Shown piece after piece: positions 25,491-35,180 of a DNA stretch of 47,544 nucleotides. Every line of letters begins with the position of its first letter. Positions within the stretch are counted from its first letter, which is position 1. The stretch comes from Nitrosovibrio sp. Nv4 (lineage in GTDB: Bacteria > Pseudomonadota > Alphaproteobacteria > Acetobacterales > Acetobacteraceae), in the NCBI GenBank assembly GCA_943330455.2, contig CALQHT020000008.1, forward strand, positions 1-47,544. The letters run 5' to 3'. The translations under genes and the position numbers were made by a program. The notes beneath the pieces are model-generated. The model had not been told where the DNA came from. It searched no databases and was given only the letters and a program-made list of their open reading frames with translations.

Positions 25491-26330
25491 ATGTCCATAT
25501 TGTCAGGCAAGGCGCGAGTCGCCGGGATCATCGGCTGGCCCGTCAGCCACTCACGTTCGCCCAGGTTGCACGGATTCTGGTTGGAGCGGCATGGCATCGA
25601 CGGTGCCTATATCCCGCTGCCAATCCAGCCGGCCGATTTCGCCATCGCCGTGCGAGGGCTGGCCGCGGCGGGATTTGCCGGGGCAAATGTGACCATCCCT
25701 CACAAAATCGCCGCGTTCGAGATCTGCGATCACGTGGATGACACGGCCCGCCGAGCGGGCGCGGTGAACACGTTCGTGTTCAGCGATGGGAGGATTACGG
25801 GCAGCAACACGGACGGCTGGGGGTTCCTCGCCAATCTGCGCGCCCACGGAGTCGAACCGAGTGCCGGCCCCGCGTTGATCCTGGGGGCAGGGGGATCGGC
25901 GCGGGCGATTGCCGCGGCTCTGCAGAGTATTGGCGTGGCGGTGACAATTGCGAACCGCACCCGAGAACGGGCCGACGCGCTGGCGCGCGACCTGTCCGAC
26001 ACGCATGTCATTGATTGGTCGTCCCGTTCGGCGGCCCTGTCGGACCACGCCCTGGTTGTGAACACCACGTCGCTCGGCATGGGCGGGCAGGATCCACTGG
26101 AACTCGATCTTGCACGCGCGCCATCCGATCTTGCCGTGGCCGACATCGTCTATGTGCCCCTGGACACGCCACTCCTGGCCATGGCCCGGGCGCATGGGCT
26201 TCGTACGGTGGAAGGACTCGGAATGCTGTTGCATCAGGCAGTGCCAGGTTTTCACGCCTGGTTTGGTGTGGAGCCGACGGTGGATGAGGCTCTGCGGCGG
26301 TTTGTCGCCGCGGACCTGTTGCCGTCATGA
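25491..26330 (+). CDS. aroE: Shikimate dehydrogenase
   Basis: A 279-residue NADPH enzyme that reduces 3-dehydroshikimate to shikimate in aromatic biosynthesis. The substrate pocket is GWPVSHSRSPRLHGFWL; the catalytic Lys is in NVTIPHKIAA, and the Asp is in SNTDGWGF. The Rossmann loop is LILGAGGSARAIAAAL with NRTRERA for the NADP phosphate. VEGLGMLLHQAV is the closing helix. Its TGA overlaps the coaE ATG (ATGA). The aroE-coaE-dnaQ run is a conserved alphaproteobacterial arrangement. Confidence 0.96.
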   Translation: MSILSGKARVAGIIGWPVSHSRSPRLHGFWLERHGIDGAYIPLPIQPADFAIAVRGLAAAGFAGANVTIPHKIAAFEICDHVDDTARRAGAVNTFVFSDGRITGSNTDGWGFLANLRAHGVEPSAGPALILGAGGSARAIAAALQSIGVAVTIANRTRERADALARDLSDTHVIDWSSRSAALSDHALVVNTTSLGMGGQDPLELDLARAPSDLAVADIVYVPLDTPLLAMARAHGLRTVEGLGMLLHQAVPGFHAWFGVEPTVDEALRRFVAADLLPS

Positions 26331-26914
26331 AGGTCGTCGGACTGACCGGCGGGATCGGGATGGGCAAGTCGACCGCCGCGGCGGCATTCAGGCGTGCCCA
26401 TATTCCGGTGTTTGATGCCGATGCAACGGTGCACCAACTGCAAGCGCGCGGGGGCAAGGCGGTTCGTGTCATCGAGCGGGCCTTTCCGGGTACCATCAAG
26501 GACGGCGCGGTTGATCGCAGCGCCTTGCGACAGGCCGTGCTCGGCAAACCGGACGCCCTGACGCGCCTGGAGCATATCCTCCACCCGATGGTCGAAGATG
26601 AGGAGCGCGCTTTCGTAAAACGCGCTCGCAGGCGAGGCTGTCGGGCGGCGGTGTTGGACATCCCGTTGCTGTTTGAGGTCAAAGGGGATGAGCGGGTCGA
26701 CAAGGTCGTCGTCGTGTCGGCGCCGCGGGCGATCCAGGTATATAGAGTCGGTCTCCGACGACGCATGTCCAAAGCCGATATCGAAGCGGTGATCGCGCGT
26801 CAGATGCCGGACGCGGAGAAGCGTCGGCGCGCCGATGTCGTCATCCGCACCGGGCTGTCCCGGAACCACACCCAGCGATTGCTGCGTTGTCTGATCAGGG
26901 AACTTCGGGCATGA
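26327..26914 (+). CDS. coaE: Dephospho-CoA kinase
   Basis: A 195-residue P-loop kinase that phosphorylates dephospho-CoA in the last step of CoA synthesis. The Walker A motif is LTGGIGMGKST; FDADATVHQL is the substrate-binding block, and LDIPLLFEVKGDERVDKVVVV is the conserved mid-protein strand-loop. The lid region contains RRRMSKADIEAVIARQMP. It overlaps aroE and dnaQ by ATGA at both ends, so the three are tightly coupled. Confidence 0.96.
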   Translation: MKVVGLTGGIGMGKSTAAAAFRRAHIPVFDADATVHQLQARGGKAVRVIERAFPGTIKDGAVDRSALRQAVLGKPDALTRLEHILHPMVEDEERAFVKRARRRGCRAAVLDIPLLFEVKGDERVDKVVVVSAPRAIQVYRVGLRRRMSKADIEAVIARQMPDAEKRRRADVVIRTGLSRNHTQRLLRCLIRELRA

Positions 26915-27588
26915 GTCGTGCTGTCTTGTTTGATACGGAGACCACGGGGCTGGAACCGCTCCAGGGGCATCGGGTGATCGAGGTCGCGGCGCTGGAATTA
27001 ATCAACGACCTGCCGACCGGGCAGTATTTTCACTCGCTGATCGACCCCGAACGTGATGTCCCCGACGAATCGACACGCATTCATGGGTTCACCGCGGCTC
27101 ATTTGGCCGGGAAGCCGAAATTCTCGGAGATCGCGGAAGGGATGCTCGCGTTTTTCCAGGATGGGCCCCTCATCGCGCACAATGCCCCGTTCGACTTCAG
27201 GTTCATCGACGCCGAGCTGGCCCGGGTTGGGCGTCAGGCTCTGCCGCAGAATCGTATGGTGGATACGCTCGCAATGGCGAAGCAACGCTTCCCAGGCATG
27301 CCGAACAGCCTGGATGCGCTGTGCCGGCGATTCTCGATCGATCTGTCAGGTCGATCGACCCATAATGCACTGTTGGATTGTAAGCTGCTCGCCGAGGTCT
27401 ATGTCGAGTTGACGGGCGGTCGGCAGCGAGGGTTTTCGCTTGCCCGAGAGGCAGCCCGCGCTCCGCTGGTTGTGTATGAACACAATGGCCCGCGTGCGCC
27501 ACGACCGATCGTGCTGACCGCGGATGAATTGTCAGCCCATCAGGCGCTGATCGCGCGGATCAAGGAGCCATTGTGGCTGGCTCCCTGA
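26911..27588 (+). CDS. dnaQ: DNA polymerase III epsilon subunit (proofreading exonuclease)
   Basis: A 225-residue DEDDh exonuclease. Exo I is FDTETTGLEP (Asp and Glu), Exo II is HNAPFDFRFIDAEL and Exo III is HNALLDCKLLAEVY, giving the complete metal-binding set. The C-terminal 40 residues, with a Pro-rich link and a helix near the end, resemble the polymerase-binding tail. The ATG at 26911 overlaps the coaE stop (ATGA) and gives the usual N-terminus MSRAVLFDTETTG. It is convergent with secB, 21 bases apart. Confidence 0.94.
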   Translation: MSRAVLFDTETTGLEPLQGHRVIEVAALELINDLPTGQYFHSLIDPERDVPDESTRIHGFTAAHLAGKPKFSEIAEGMLAFFQDGPLIAHNAPFDFRFIDAELARVGRQALPQNRMVDTLAMAKQRFPGMPNSLDALCRRFSIDLSGRSTHNALLDCKLLAEVYVELTGGRQRGFSLAREAARAPLVVYEHNGPRAPRPIVLTADELSAHQALIARIKEPLWLAP

Positions 27589-27609
27589 TCTTCGCGACGA
27601 AATATCGGC

Positions 27610-28140
27610 TCAGACGAGCGGCGAGGCGCCCGGTGTCGCGCCTTGGCCGCGCCTGGATTGCCACAACGCGACGAAATCGATCGGTTGCAGCAGAACCGGC
27701 GGAAAACCGCCATCGCGGGTGACGTCCGAAAGGATGTTGCGCGCGAACGGGAACAGGATGCGGGGACATTCCACGAGCAGCACTGGCTCGATGGCATTGT
27801 CCGGCAGGCCATTCAGGGTGAACACGCCGGCATAGGTGAGTTCCGCGACAAAAACAGTCGGTGGGACGGGGGCGGCCTGCCCATTCGCCGGTGCCGAGGC
27901 ATCATGCGCCTCCGCGCGGATCACGATGGCCACTTCGAACACGTTCTGTCCGTCCTGGACCCGGCGCGCCTGAACGTCGAGATTGATGTTGACCTGCGGT
28001 TGGGCCTTCAGTTGCGCGAATATCTGTGGCGCGCCCGGGACCTCAAACGACAGATCCTTGACGTACTGAATGTTCACAACGAGGGGTTGTTGCTGCGGCG
28101 CCTGGCCACCCGGCTGCGGGTTGGGGGTCACATCCGACAT
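27610..28140 (-). CDS. secB: Protein-export chaperone SecB
   Basis: A 176-residue tetrameric chaperone that keeps preproteins unfolded and delivers them to SecA. The core starts at NIQYVKDLSFEVPGAP, followed by INLDVQARRVQDG, FVAELTYAGVFTL and LLVECPRILFPFARNILSDV, then GGFPPVLLQPIDFVALW. The N-terminal Gln/Pro-rich tail (about 20 residues) is typical for alphaproteobacteria. GGAGAG precedes the ATG. Confidence 0.97.
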   Translation of the reverse strand: MSDVTPNPQPGGQAPQQQPLVVNIQYVKDLSFEVPGAPQIFAQLKAQPQVNINLDVQARRVQDGQNVFEVAIVIRAEAHDASAPANGQAAPVPPTVFVAELTYAGVFTLNGLPDNAIEPVLLVECPRILFPFARNILSDVTRDGGFPPVLLQPIDFVALWQSRRGQGATPGASPLV

Positions 28141-28246
28141 TATGCTCTCCGTCTTAAGGCCATGGCGCGCTGGAGCGCCGTGATGCCGCGCGGGGTAGCA
28201 TGCCTCATCGGCTTACGCCATCAGCTTGATGTGCGCCAAAACACGG

Positions 28247-28801
28247 TCAGCCGTGCCAGATCAATTCATCGGGACCGCGAGAGGTCGGGGCGCATCGGAG
28301 CCATTGGCCATTGGTCACGCGCTGACCGGTCATGCAGAGAATGAAGCCCCAGTGGCTAACCACAAGGGTATTCGACCAATTCGGCAGGGCAGCCATTTCC
28401 GCGCGAAACAGGCGAGCGCGGGCGATGATGGAATCTTCCGGTTCCTCGATGGCGGGCCACCAGACTTCGTCGATCGTCGAAAAATCGCGATCGGGAAAAC
28501 CGCGCGCAAGTTCGGTGCGTGGCGTGCCGACGTCGCAGGCGAACGCATAGCGTTCTCGCACGATCGGGTTGACATAGACCGGCACGTCCAACGCTTGTGC
28601 GATGGGGGCGGCGGTTTGTAACGCGCGTGTATATGGGGACACGATAATCCGCTCTATCCTCTCATGCGCGAGGGCAGCGGCCGCTTCGGCTGCTTGTTCA
28701 TGCCCTAGGGGCGTCAGCGCGGGATCGACAATGCCCGGGTCACGCCGCGTTGCCCCGAAATGGAGGTTGAAATAGCTCTGCCCATGGCGAAGAAGGATCA
28801 T
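28247..28801 (-). CDS. Histidine-phosphatase / phosphoglycerate-mutase family protein
   Basis: A 184-residue protein of the histidine-phosphatase clan. The nucleophile is in ILLRHGQSYFN, the catalytic Arg pair in SPYTRALQTA, the acidic residue region in VRERYAFACD, and the second His in LVVSHWGFILC. It lies upstream of secB on the same strand (106-base gap). Such small members are usually phosphatases of unknown substrates, not glycolytic mutases. Confidence 0.87.
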   Translation of the reverse strand: MILLRHGQSYFNLHFGATRRDPGIVDPALTPLGHEQAAEAAAALAHERIERIIVSPYTRALQTAAPIAQALDVPVYVNPIVRERYAFACDVGTPRTELARGFPDRDFSTIDEVWWPAIEEPEDSIIARARLFRAEMAALPNWSNTLVVSHWGFILCMTGQRVTNGQWLRCAPTSRGPDELIWHG

Positions 28802-28911
28802 CAGTCGCCATTACAGGCGGCGAAAAATGAGGGCAAGCCCGGTGTATCGGCGTGGTTTCGTTTGTCTCTGCCGCCATCCACCCCTATCTGTACGATATTA
28901 GGAGGATAACC

Positions 28912-29586
28912 ATGGGTGGTGTTAGTGGTGGCTTTCCGATCGACCTGATCCTGTTCGGGATGATAGCGGCGTTCCTGGTGCTGCGTCTGCGGAGCATTTT
29001 GGGAAAGCGCACGGGGTTCGAGCGGCCGGCCCAACCACAACAGCCGGTCCAGCCGCGATCTGCCGCCGGTGTCGGGGCGGATGGGCCGCAGGCTGCTCAG
29101 ACGGCGCCTGTTGCTCGACTGCTTCCGGACCCAGCGTCGCCGGCTGGTCAGGCCATCGCCCGGATGCAAGGTTTGGATCGCGGCTTCGACCCGTCGGTAT
29201 TTCTGGCCGGGGCCGAACAGGCGTTCAGGATGATTGTGACCGCCTTTGCGTCCGGTGATCGCCAGACCCTGCGGGCGCTGTTGTCGGATGAAATGTACAT
29301 GGCGTTCGAGCAGGCCATCGCGGCGCGCGAGACCGCGGGTCACACGCAAAGCACCGAAATCCGTGCGATCCAATCGTCTCTGATCGAAGCGGCGGACGTC
29401 CGGGGAACAACCGGTGTCGTGACGGTTCGGATTGTCTCCGATCAGGTCAGCTTCACGCACGACAAGGATGGCAATCCGCTGATCGGAACAGAGGCCGTGA
29501 CCGAGATAACCGACATGTGGAGCTTTGAGCGTGACCTAACCAGTCAGGACCCGACATGGCGCCTGGTCGCTGCCAGAAGTGCGTAG
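28912..29586 (+). CDS. Tim44-domain protein (TimA-like)
   Basis: A 224-residue protein anchored by one N-terminal helix (PIDLILFGMIAAFLVLRLRS) with a short basic stretch, a Pro/Gln/Ala-rich linker (residues 40-80), and a Tim44-like domain from about residue 90 (FDPSVFLAGAEQAFRMIVTAFASGDRQTLRALL) to the end. Alphaproteobacterial TimA-type proteins share this layout and are thought to act at the inner membrane, perhaps in protein quality control. AGGAGG stands seven bases before the ATG at 28912, which fixes the start. Its position near secB is a typical arrangement in this class. Confidence 0.87.
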   Translation: MGGVSGGFPIDLILFGMIAAFLVLRLRSILGKRTGFERPAQPQQPVQPRSAAGVGADGPQAAQTAPVARLLPDPASPAGQAIARMQGLDRGFDPSVFLAGAEQAFRMIVTAFASGDRQTLRALLSDEMYMAFEQAIAARETAGHTQSTEIRAIQSSLIEAADVRGTTGVVTVRIVSDQVSFTHDKDGNPLIGTEAVTEITDMWSFERDLTSQDPTWRLVAARSA

Positions 29587-29626
29587 TGTGGTTGTTCCCG
29601 ACAGTTCTGAACGATGATATGGGCGC

Positions 29627-30385
29627 GTGATGATACCGCATAAGCCTCGGGTCGGGTTGTTCGTCACCTGCCTGGTCGATCTCCACCGCCCGACCGTAGG
29701 TTTCGCCGCGATTAAGCTGCTGGAACAGGCCGGCTGCCATGTGGAAGTACCACTTCGGCAAACATGCTGCGGACAACCGGCCTATAATTCAGGGGATCGT
29801 GCGACGGCTCGGGATCTTGCGTCCCAATTTCTGGATGCGTTCGGCGGGTTCGATTATGTGGTGATCCCGTCCGGGTCATGCGCGGGGATGCTGAAGCACC
29901 ATTTGCCGCATCTGTTCGACGATGACCCCAATCTGCGAGCGCGCGCGGATGCGCTGGCGTCTCATACGTATGAGTTGGTCAGTTTCCTGACCGACGTCAT
30001 GGGATTGCGGTCTGTTCCCTCGGCGGCCATCGCGGATTCGGTGACCTATCACGACAGTTGCTCCGGCCTGCGGGAGCTGTCGGTTAAGCAGCAACCGCGG
30101 ACGTTGTTAGAGGCTGCAGGGATTCCGGTCCTGGAAATGGCGGAGCCGGAGATATGTTGCGGGTTCGGCGGGACCTTCTGCGTCAAATATCCCGATATCT
30201 CGGTGCGGATGGTCTCGGACAAGACAAAGGACATCGCGTCTACCGGGGCGAATACCGTGTTGGCCGGAGATCTCGGCTGTCTGTTGAACATAGCCGGGCG
30301 TCTGAAGCGTGAGGGCTCCCCGGTCGCGGTTCGCCATGTCGCGGAGGTCCTTGCGGGGATGACCGGCGAGGTGCCTCCGATTTGA
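29627..30385 (+). CDS. LldE/LutA-like CCG-domain iron-sulfur protein
   Basis: A 252-residue protein with two CCG (cysteine-rich) domains: CCGQPAYNSGDRAT near residue 47 and CCGFGGTFCVKYPDIS near 178. GLFVTCLVDLHRP and YHDSCSGLRELSVKQQPR complete the pattern of LldE/LutA, the Fe-S subunit of L-lactate oxidation systems and heterodisulfide-reductase-like enzymes. The usual lldF and lldG partners are absent here, so partners must lie elsewhere or it has another role. A GTG at 29627 and an ATG three bases later are the possible starts; neither has a clear ribosome site. Confidence 0.83.
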   Translation: MMIPHKPRVGLFVTCLVDLHRPTVGFAAIKLLEQAGCHVEVPLRQTCCGQPAYNSGDRATARDLASQFLDAFGGFDYVVIPSGSCAGMLKHHLPHLFDDDPNLRARADALASHTYELVSFLTDVMGLRSVPSAAIADSVTYHDSCSGLRELSVKQQPRTLLEAAGIPVLEMAEPEICCGFGGTFCVKYPDISVRMVSDKTKDIASTGANTVLAGDLGCLLNIAGRLKREGSPVAVRHVAEVLAGMTGEVPPI

Positions 30386-30401
30386 GCCTGAGGGCGCGAG
30401 C

Positions 30402-31196
30402 TTAGTGCCCGCGCAAGATTTGGCTCAGGAAGAGCTGTAGCCGTTCGGTCTGAGGCGACTCGAACATGCGGTGAGGTGGGCCACTTTCGACGATTTCCCC
30501 TCGATCCATGAAAACGACACGATCCGCGACTTGTCTGGCGAATCCCATTTCGTGGGTGACGCAAACCATCGTCATACCCGATTCCGCGAGCGTGATCATC
30601 GTATCCAGCACTTCCTTGATCATCTCGGGGTCAAGGGCGGATGTCGGTTCGTCGAACAACATGATCTTCGGCTTCATGCACAGGGCACGTGCGATGGCGA
30701 CACGTTGCTGCTGCCCGCCGGATAGTTGGCCCGGGTATTTTTTGGCCTGCTCAGGGATTTTCACACGTTCGAGGTAGGACATGGCCAACTCCTCGGCTGC
30801 GGCCCTTGGCATCTTTCTGACCCAGATGGGAGCCAGCGTGCAGTTCTCCAGAATGGTCAAATGCGGGAACAGATTGAAGGACTGAAAGACCATCCCGACC
30901 TCTCGGCGGATGGTGTCGAGGGAGCGAAGGTCGTCGGTCAGTTCGGTTCCCTCGACGAGGATCCTGCCTTCCTGGTGCGACTCCAGGCGGTTGATGCACC
31001 GGATCATGGTTGATTTGCCCGAACCGGATGGGCCGCACACCACGACACGCTCCCGTTCCGAAATCGACAGCGAGATGTCGCGCAGCACGTGCAGGGAGCC
31101 GAACCACTTGTTGACCTTATCCAGCACGATCACGGGCTTGCCCCGACTGATATCTCGTAATGTGTCCATTGGCGCGTCCGCGGTGATCTGGTTCAT
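30402..31196 (-). CDS. aapP: General L-amino acid ABC transporter, ATPase subunit
   Basis: A 264-residue ATPase that powers uptake of polar and other amino acids. Walker A is GPSGSGKST, the Q-loop is [10 protein letters not shown], the signature is [15 protein letters not shown], Walker B is [12 protein letters not shown] and the switch His is in [18 protein letters not shown]. Its length and the ending FLSQILRGH are characteristic of the polar amino acid (GlnQ/AapP/BztD) subfamily. It is the last gene in aapJ-aapQ-aapM-aapP and lies 16 bases after aapM. Confidence 0.93.
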   Translation of the reverse strand: MNQITADAPMDTLRDISRGKPVIVLDKVNKWFGSLHVLRDISLSISERERVVVCGPSGSGKSTMIRCINRLESHQEGRILVEGTELTDDLRSLDTIRREVGMVFQSFNLFPHLTILENCTLAPIWVRKMPRAAAEELAMSYLERVKIPEQAKKYPGQLSGGQQQRVAIARALCMKPKIMLFDEPTSALDPEMIKEVLDTMITLAESGMTMVCVTHEMGFARQVADRVVFMDRGEIVESGPPHRMFESPQTERLQLFLSQILRGH

Positions 31197-31212
31197 GCGG
31201 TGATATTCCCTG

Positions 31213-32559
31213 TCATCGCTGCTGCGTGCTGTTCAGCTCACGTTCCAGGCCTCGGCTGTATCGAGACATCGCGTAGCAGAACATGATGTAGATGATGGCG
31301 AGCGTTATGTAGACCTCGGTCGAGAAGGCCTGCCAGGGCGGGTCGCTTAGCGCGATCTTTCCCATCGTGAGCAGGTCGAACAAACCGATGATCAGGACCA
31401 AGCTGGTGTCCTTGAAGAAGCCGATGAACGTATTGACCAGTGGCGGGATCACGAGCCTCAACGCCTGAGGCAGGATGATCAGCCCAGTCTTCTGCCAATA
31501 GGCCAGCCCGAGTGCGTCGGCTGCCTCCGTCTGTCCTTTTGGAAGTGCTTGCAAGCCACCACGCACGACTTCCGCCAGATAGGCCGCGGCGAACAGGATG
31601 ACGGCGATCTGGGCGCGCAGCAGTTTGTCGACGTTGATCCCGGGTGGCATGAATAGCGGGAACATGACGCTGGCCATGAACAACACGCTGATCAGCGGGA
31701 CGCCGCGGATCAACTCCACATAGAGGACACACAGCATCTTGACAGCGGGCATCTTCGTCGAACGGCGGCCGAGGGCGATCAGGATCGAGAGCGGGAAGGC
31801 AATCGCAATGCCGAATGTGGCCAGGATCAGGGTGATGGGCAGCCCGCCCCAGTAATCCACCGGCACCGCGGACAATCCGAACACGCCACCGGACATCAGC
31901 ACGCCAATTGCCGCCAGGGTGATGACCCAAACACCGACCATGGGCCAGATGATCGTCGTGGCCACCATGAACACATAGCGTCCTGTCAGGTCGATATATC
32001 CCAGGACCGCGGACAACACCGCCGGCGGCTGGGTGTAGGGCCGGCCCACCAGGGATGCCACAATGTCGATCAGCAGGAACAGGGCGTCATCGACTAGGGT
32101 CGCCAACGCCGCCATGACGGCAACCAGGATGATCGGCTTCGTCGCGATGCCTTTGCCCCAAAATTTCCGGATCGCGGAGCAGACATAAAGGCCGATGAAT
32201 AGGAACACGACGATCGCCGGGCGCCATTGCTCATCGTATGGGAAGCGACCGAAGAGGATCAGGCGGTATTTGTCTGCGATGATCGCCCAGCACGCGCCGT
32301 CGCCTTTCACGTTATGGCAAACCGTGGTGTCGGCAATGCCTTGTGCGCTGTAAGGCACACTCCAGACGGCATGAATGAAGGCCCAGTCGACAAAGGCCAG
32401 CAGCGACCGCACGATCACGTAAAGCAACGCAAGGGTCGTTGCGGTCGACAGCCAGGAATTGAACAGATTGGCCTTCAACCATGCCCCGGCCCGCGTCGTA
32501 AAAGGCGGCGGAGCGGATTGCGCCTGCGTGGAGGATGGGTTGGATAGGGTCGTGCTCAT
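31213..32559 (-). CDS. aapM: General L-amino acid ABC transporter, permease
   Basis: A 448-residue inner-membrane permease of the AapM/BztC type, longer than typical His/Glu permeases through extra N-terminal helices. The family's coupling loop is [28 protein letters not shown], the EAA motif that contacts Aap[25 protein letters not shown] is the other diagnostic stretch. It starts three bases past the aapQ stop, so the two permeases are translated together and form the heterodimeric channel. Confidence 0.92.
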   Translation of the reverse strand: MSTTLSNPSSTQAQSAPPPFTTRAGAWLKANLFNSWLSTATTLALLYVIVRSLLAFVDWAFIHAVWSVPYSAQGIADTTVCHNVKGDGACWAIIADKYRLILFGRFPYDEQWRPAIVVFLFIGLYVCSAIRKFWGKGIATKPIILVAVMAALATLVDDALFLLIDIVASLVGRPYTQPPAVLSAVLGYIDLTGRYVFMVATTIIWPMVGVWVITLAAIGVLMSGGVFGLSAVPVDYWGGLPITLILATFGIAIAFPLSILIALGRRSTKMPAVKMLCVLYVELIRGVPLISVLFMASVMFPLFMPPGINVDKLLRAQIAVILFAAAYLAEVVRGGLQALPKGQTEAADALGLAYWQKTGLIILPQALRLVIPPLVNTFIGFFKDTSLVLIIGLFDLLTMGKIALSDPPWQAFSTEVYITLAIIYIMFCYAMSRYSRGLERELNSTQQR

Positions 32560-32562
32560 GGC

Positions 32563-33780
32563 CTAGCGTTCCACCAGCGCGATATGCGCGTTGTACCAGT
32601 TCATGAACAGGCTGATCGAGAGGCTGATGGTCAGATAGACGGCCATGATGACGGCGATGCCCTCGATTGCCTGACCGGTCTGATTCAGCGTCGTGTTGGC
32701 AATGGACACGATGTCCTGATACCCAATCGCAACGGCGAGCGAGCTGTTCTTGGTCAGGTTCAGGTATTGGCTGGTCATCGGCGGGATCACCACCCGCAGT
32801 GCCTGAGGCAGGACAACCTGTCGCAGAATCGCACCATGGCGCAGGCCAAGTGCGCGGGCCGCTTCCCACTGCCCATTGGGTACGGCCTGAATGCCGGACC
32901 GAACGATCTCGGCAATATATCCCGCAGTGTAGATCACGAGGCCAAGCAGGAGCGCGAAATACTCTGGGCTGACGGTGCCGCCCCCTTGAAAATTGAAGCC
33001 GCGAAGGGCCGGATAATCGATCTGAAATGGCGCCCCCAGCGCGAGCCAGACCACAACAGGTGGAACGATCAAAAGGCCCAAGGCGACGGGCCATGTCGCT
33101 GGGCGGGCGCCGGTTTCCGCCTGGATCCGGCGGGACCGGCGGCTCCAGAGCCAGGTGCCGAACAGCCCCGCCGTGAAGGCGAGTAGGGCCCAACCATGGA
33201 CCGGCTCCCATACCAGTAGGGGGACCTTAATCCCTCGATTGGACAGGAAGACAGAGCCGTTGACGTTGCGGTCCCACGCCTGGCGGGCAGTGGGCAGGCC
33301 TTGCAACACGGTGTACCAAAACAACAATTGCAACAGCAGCGGGATGTCTCGGATCGTCTCGACATAAAAGGCCGTCAGTTGGGCCACGAGCCAGTTTTTT
33401 GACAGGCGTCCGATGCCAATCAGCGTTCCGAGAATGGTCGCCAGCACTACCCCGATGACAGCGACCTTCAGCGTGTTCAGCACACCGATCAGCAGGGCGC
33501 GCCCGTAGCTGTGTTCGGCCGGGTTATAGTCGATCATCGACTCGCCAATCGGGATCCCGGCTACACGATCCAGGAACCCAAACCCTGTCGCGATCCTGCG
33601 CGCTGTCAGGTTTTCATTGGTGTTGTGAATCAGGTACCAGGCGATGGAGACAACGACGCCGACAATGACGATCTGCCATACGATGGACCGAAAGAGCGGG
33701 TCGGACCAAGAGAAGCGCAACGACCGCTTTGGGGCAACACGGGCGCCGATCAACCGAGGATCGGCGGTATTATCGGACAT
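32563..33780 (-). CDS. aapQ: General L-amino acid ABC transporter, permease
   Basis: A 405-residue permease with the AapQ/BztB layout: an N-terminal cytoplasmic stretch, a first helix (IVIVGVVVSIAWYLI), an extended periplasmic region, and the C-terminal permease core. YVETIRDIPLLLQLLFWYTV and the EAA loop EAARALGLRHGAILRQVVLPQALRV are clear. GGGAGAG lies ten bases before the ATG. It is separated from aapJ by 190 bases containing a terminator-like hairpin. Confidence 0.92.
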   Translation of the reverse strand: MSDNTADPRLIGARVAPKRSLRFSWSDPLFRSIVWQIVIVGVVVSIAWYLIHNTNENLTARRIATGFGFLDRVAGIPIGESMIDYNPAEHSYGRALLIGVLNTLKVAVIGVVLATILGTLIGIGRLSKNWLVAQLTAFYVETIRDIPLLLQLLFWYTVLQGLPTARQAWDRNVNGSVFLSNRGIKVPLLVWEPVHGWALLAFTAGLFGTWLWSRRSRRIQAETGARPATWPVALGLLIVPPVVVWLALGAPFQIDYPALRGFNFQGGGTVSPEYFALLLGLVIYTAGYIAEIVRSGIQAVPNGQWEAARALGLRHGAILRQVVLPQALRVVIPPMTSQYLNLTKNSSLAVAIGYQDIVSIANTTLNQTGQAIEGIAVIMAVYLTISLSISLFMNWYNAHIALVER

Positions 33781-33914
33781 GGTCAGATGACTCTCCCGGT
33801 TGCATGGCGAAGCCGATCAAAGCGCATTGAGCCTAACCGCCGCGGCAGCCCAGCTATGCAAAATTGTGCGCGCAACCGTTTGAAAGATCAATCGCCCCAG
33901 CCAGAGAATCAAAC

Positions 33915-33938
33915 GGCCGCCCCAAGATTGGGGCGGCC
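33915..33938 (-). terminator. Attenuator hairpin between aapJ and aapQ
   Basis: GGCCGCCCCAA at 33915-33925 is exactly inverted as TTGGGGCGGCC at 33928-33938 with a two-base centre, an 11-pair palindrome. On the minus strand it is followed by GTTTGATTCT, which is T-rich but not a full U-tract. Partial termination here would keep binding-protein mRNA more abundant than permease mRNA, a common design for binding-protein transporters. Confidence 0.75.
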
Positions 33939-33970
33939 CGAGTCTTCGATCAGATTGCGATCAGATCGTT

Positions 33971-35011
33971 TCAGCGCATCGGCGGGGCGTATTGCAGGCC
34001 GCCCTTGGTCCAGAGATTATTGATGCCGCGGGGCACACCCATCGGCGTGATATTGCGATCCCACATCTCTCCGAAATTGCCGACCTGCTTGATGACGTTG
34101 TAGGCCCATTTGGGATCCAGGCCGAGTGCCTTGCCGAGGTCGCCTTCGATGCCGAGGAGGCGTCGGATGTCGGGGTCCGTGCTGGTCATGAAGCTGTCGA
34201 CATTGCTGCTGGTGACGCCTTTCTCCTCAGCCGTAACCATGGCGATGAACGTCCACCGCACGACGTCGAACCACTTATCGTCGCCCTTGCGGACCATGAC
34301 GCCAAGCGGCTCCTTGCTGATGATATCCGGCAGCAGGACCAGATCGGCCGCCTTTGGCCCCTGGCTGAAGCGGAACGTTGCGAGCGCCGACGCATCGGTG
34401 GAATAGGCATCGCAACGCCCGGACAGGAATGCCGACTGAAGCTCCGACAGGTCCTGGATCAGGATCGGCGTGAATTTCATGTTGTTCTGGCGGTAGAAGT
34501 CGTTGATCGCCAGCTCTGTGCTGGTGCCCGGCTGAACGCAGATCGTCGCACCGTCCATCTGCTTGGCTGCCGTGACACCGGAGGATTTCTTCACCAGAAA
34601 TCCGGTGCCGTCATAGTAGTTCACCCAGGCGAACATCAGGCCGAGGTTGCCTTCTCGACCAAGCGTCCAGGTCGTGCTGCGAGAAAGCATGTCCACTTCG
34701 CCAGATTGCAGCGCGGTGAATCGGTTTTGAGTGGTGGTGGGGACGAATTTCACCTTCGCCACATCCCCCAGCGCTGCAGCCGTAACCGCTCGGCAGGTGT
34801 CCGCGTCCAGCCCGCGCATCACGCCCTGGCTGTCGGGTAGGGAGAAGCCTGGAACCTGGCCCGACGTGCCGCATAGAAGTTGCCCACGTGTGCGGGTGGC
34901 GTCCAAGGTCGCGGACCCGGTGCCCTGGGCGCTCGCTGGCTGAACGAAGCCTGAGCCCAGCAGCATACCCGCGATCAGCGCCATGGCGCCCGATGTGACG
35001 TATCGGATCAT
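33971..35011 (-). CDS. aapJ: General L-amino acid ABC transporter, periplasmic binding protein
   Basis: A 346-residue exported solute-binding protein. A signal peptide (VTSGAMALIAGMLLGSGFVQPASA) is cleaved after ASA. The mature protein opens with TLDATRTRGQLLCGTSGQVPGFS, typical of AapJ/BztA, then GLDADTCRAVTAAALGD and LSRSTTWTLGREGNLGLMFAWVNYYDG, and ends NLWTKGGLQYAPPMR, the family's terminus. GGGAG lies ten bases before the chosen ATG; the in-frame upstream extension lacks a signal. It is the first gene of the operon. Confidence 0.94.
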   Translation of the reverse strand: MIRYVTSGAMALIAGMLLGSGFVQPASAQGTGSATLDATRTRGQLLCGTSGQVPGFSLPDSQGVMRGLDADTCRAVTAAALGDVAKVKFVPTTTQNRFTALQSGEVDMLSRSTTWTLGREGNLGLMFAWVNYYDGTGFLVKKSSGVTAAKQMDGATICVQPGTSTELAINDFYRQNNMKFTPILIQDLSELQSAFLSGRCDAYSTDASALATFRFSQGPKAADLVLLPDIISKEPLGVMVRKGDDKWFDVVRWTFIAMVTAEEKGVTSSNVDSFMTSTDPDIRRLLGIEGDLGKALGLDPKWAYNVIKQVGNFGEMWDRNITPMGVPRGINNLWTKGGLQYAPPMR

Positions 35012-35180
35012 ATGTTCATGTCTCCCAGTCCCTGTGCGGACAGTCCGCGTTGCCAAGCAACTGTGCGGTGCGGCTTTGACAAGATCAATCGCGGAATATG
35101 GAAATCGGCGTTCGACGGCGATTATGCTCAAAAATCAGGCGATCGGGGCGCTCCGCAATGGTTCGCCGGTGACGATTGCC

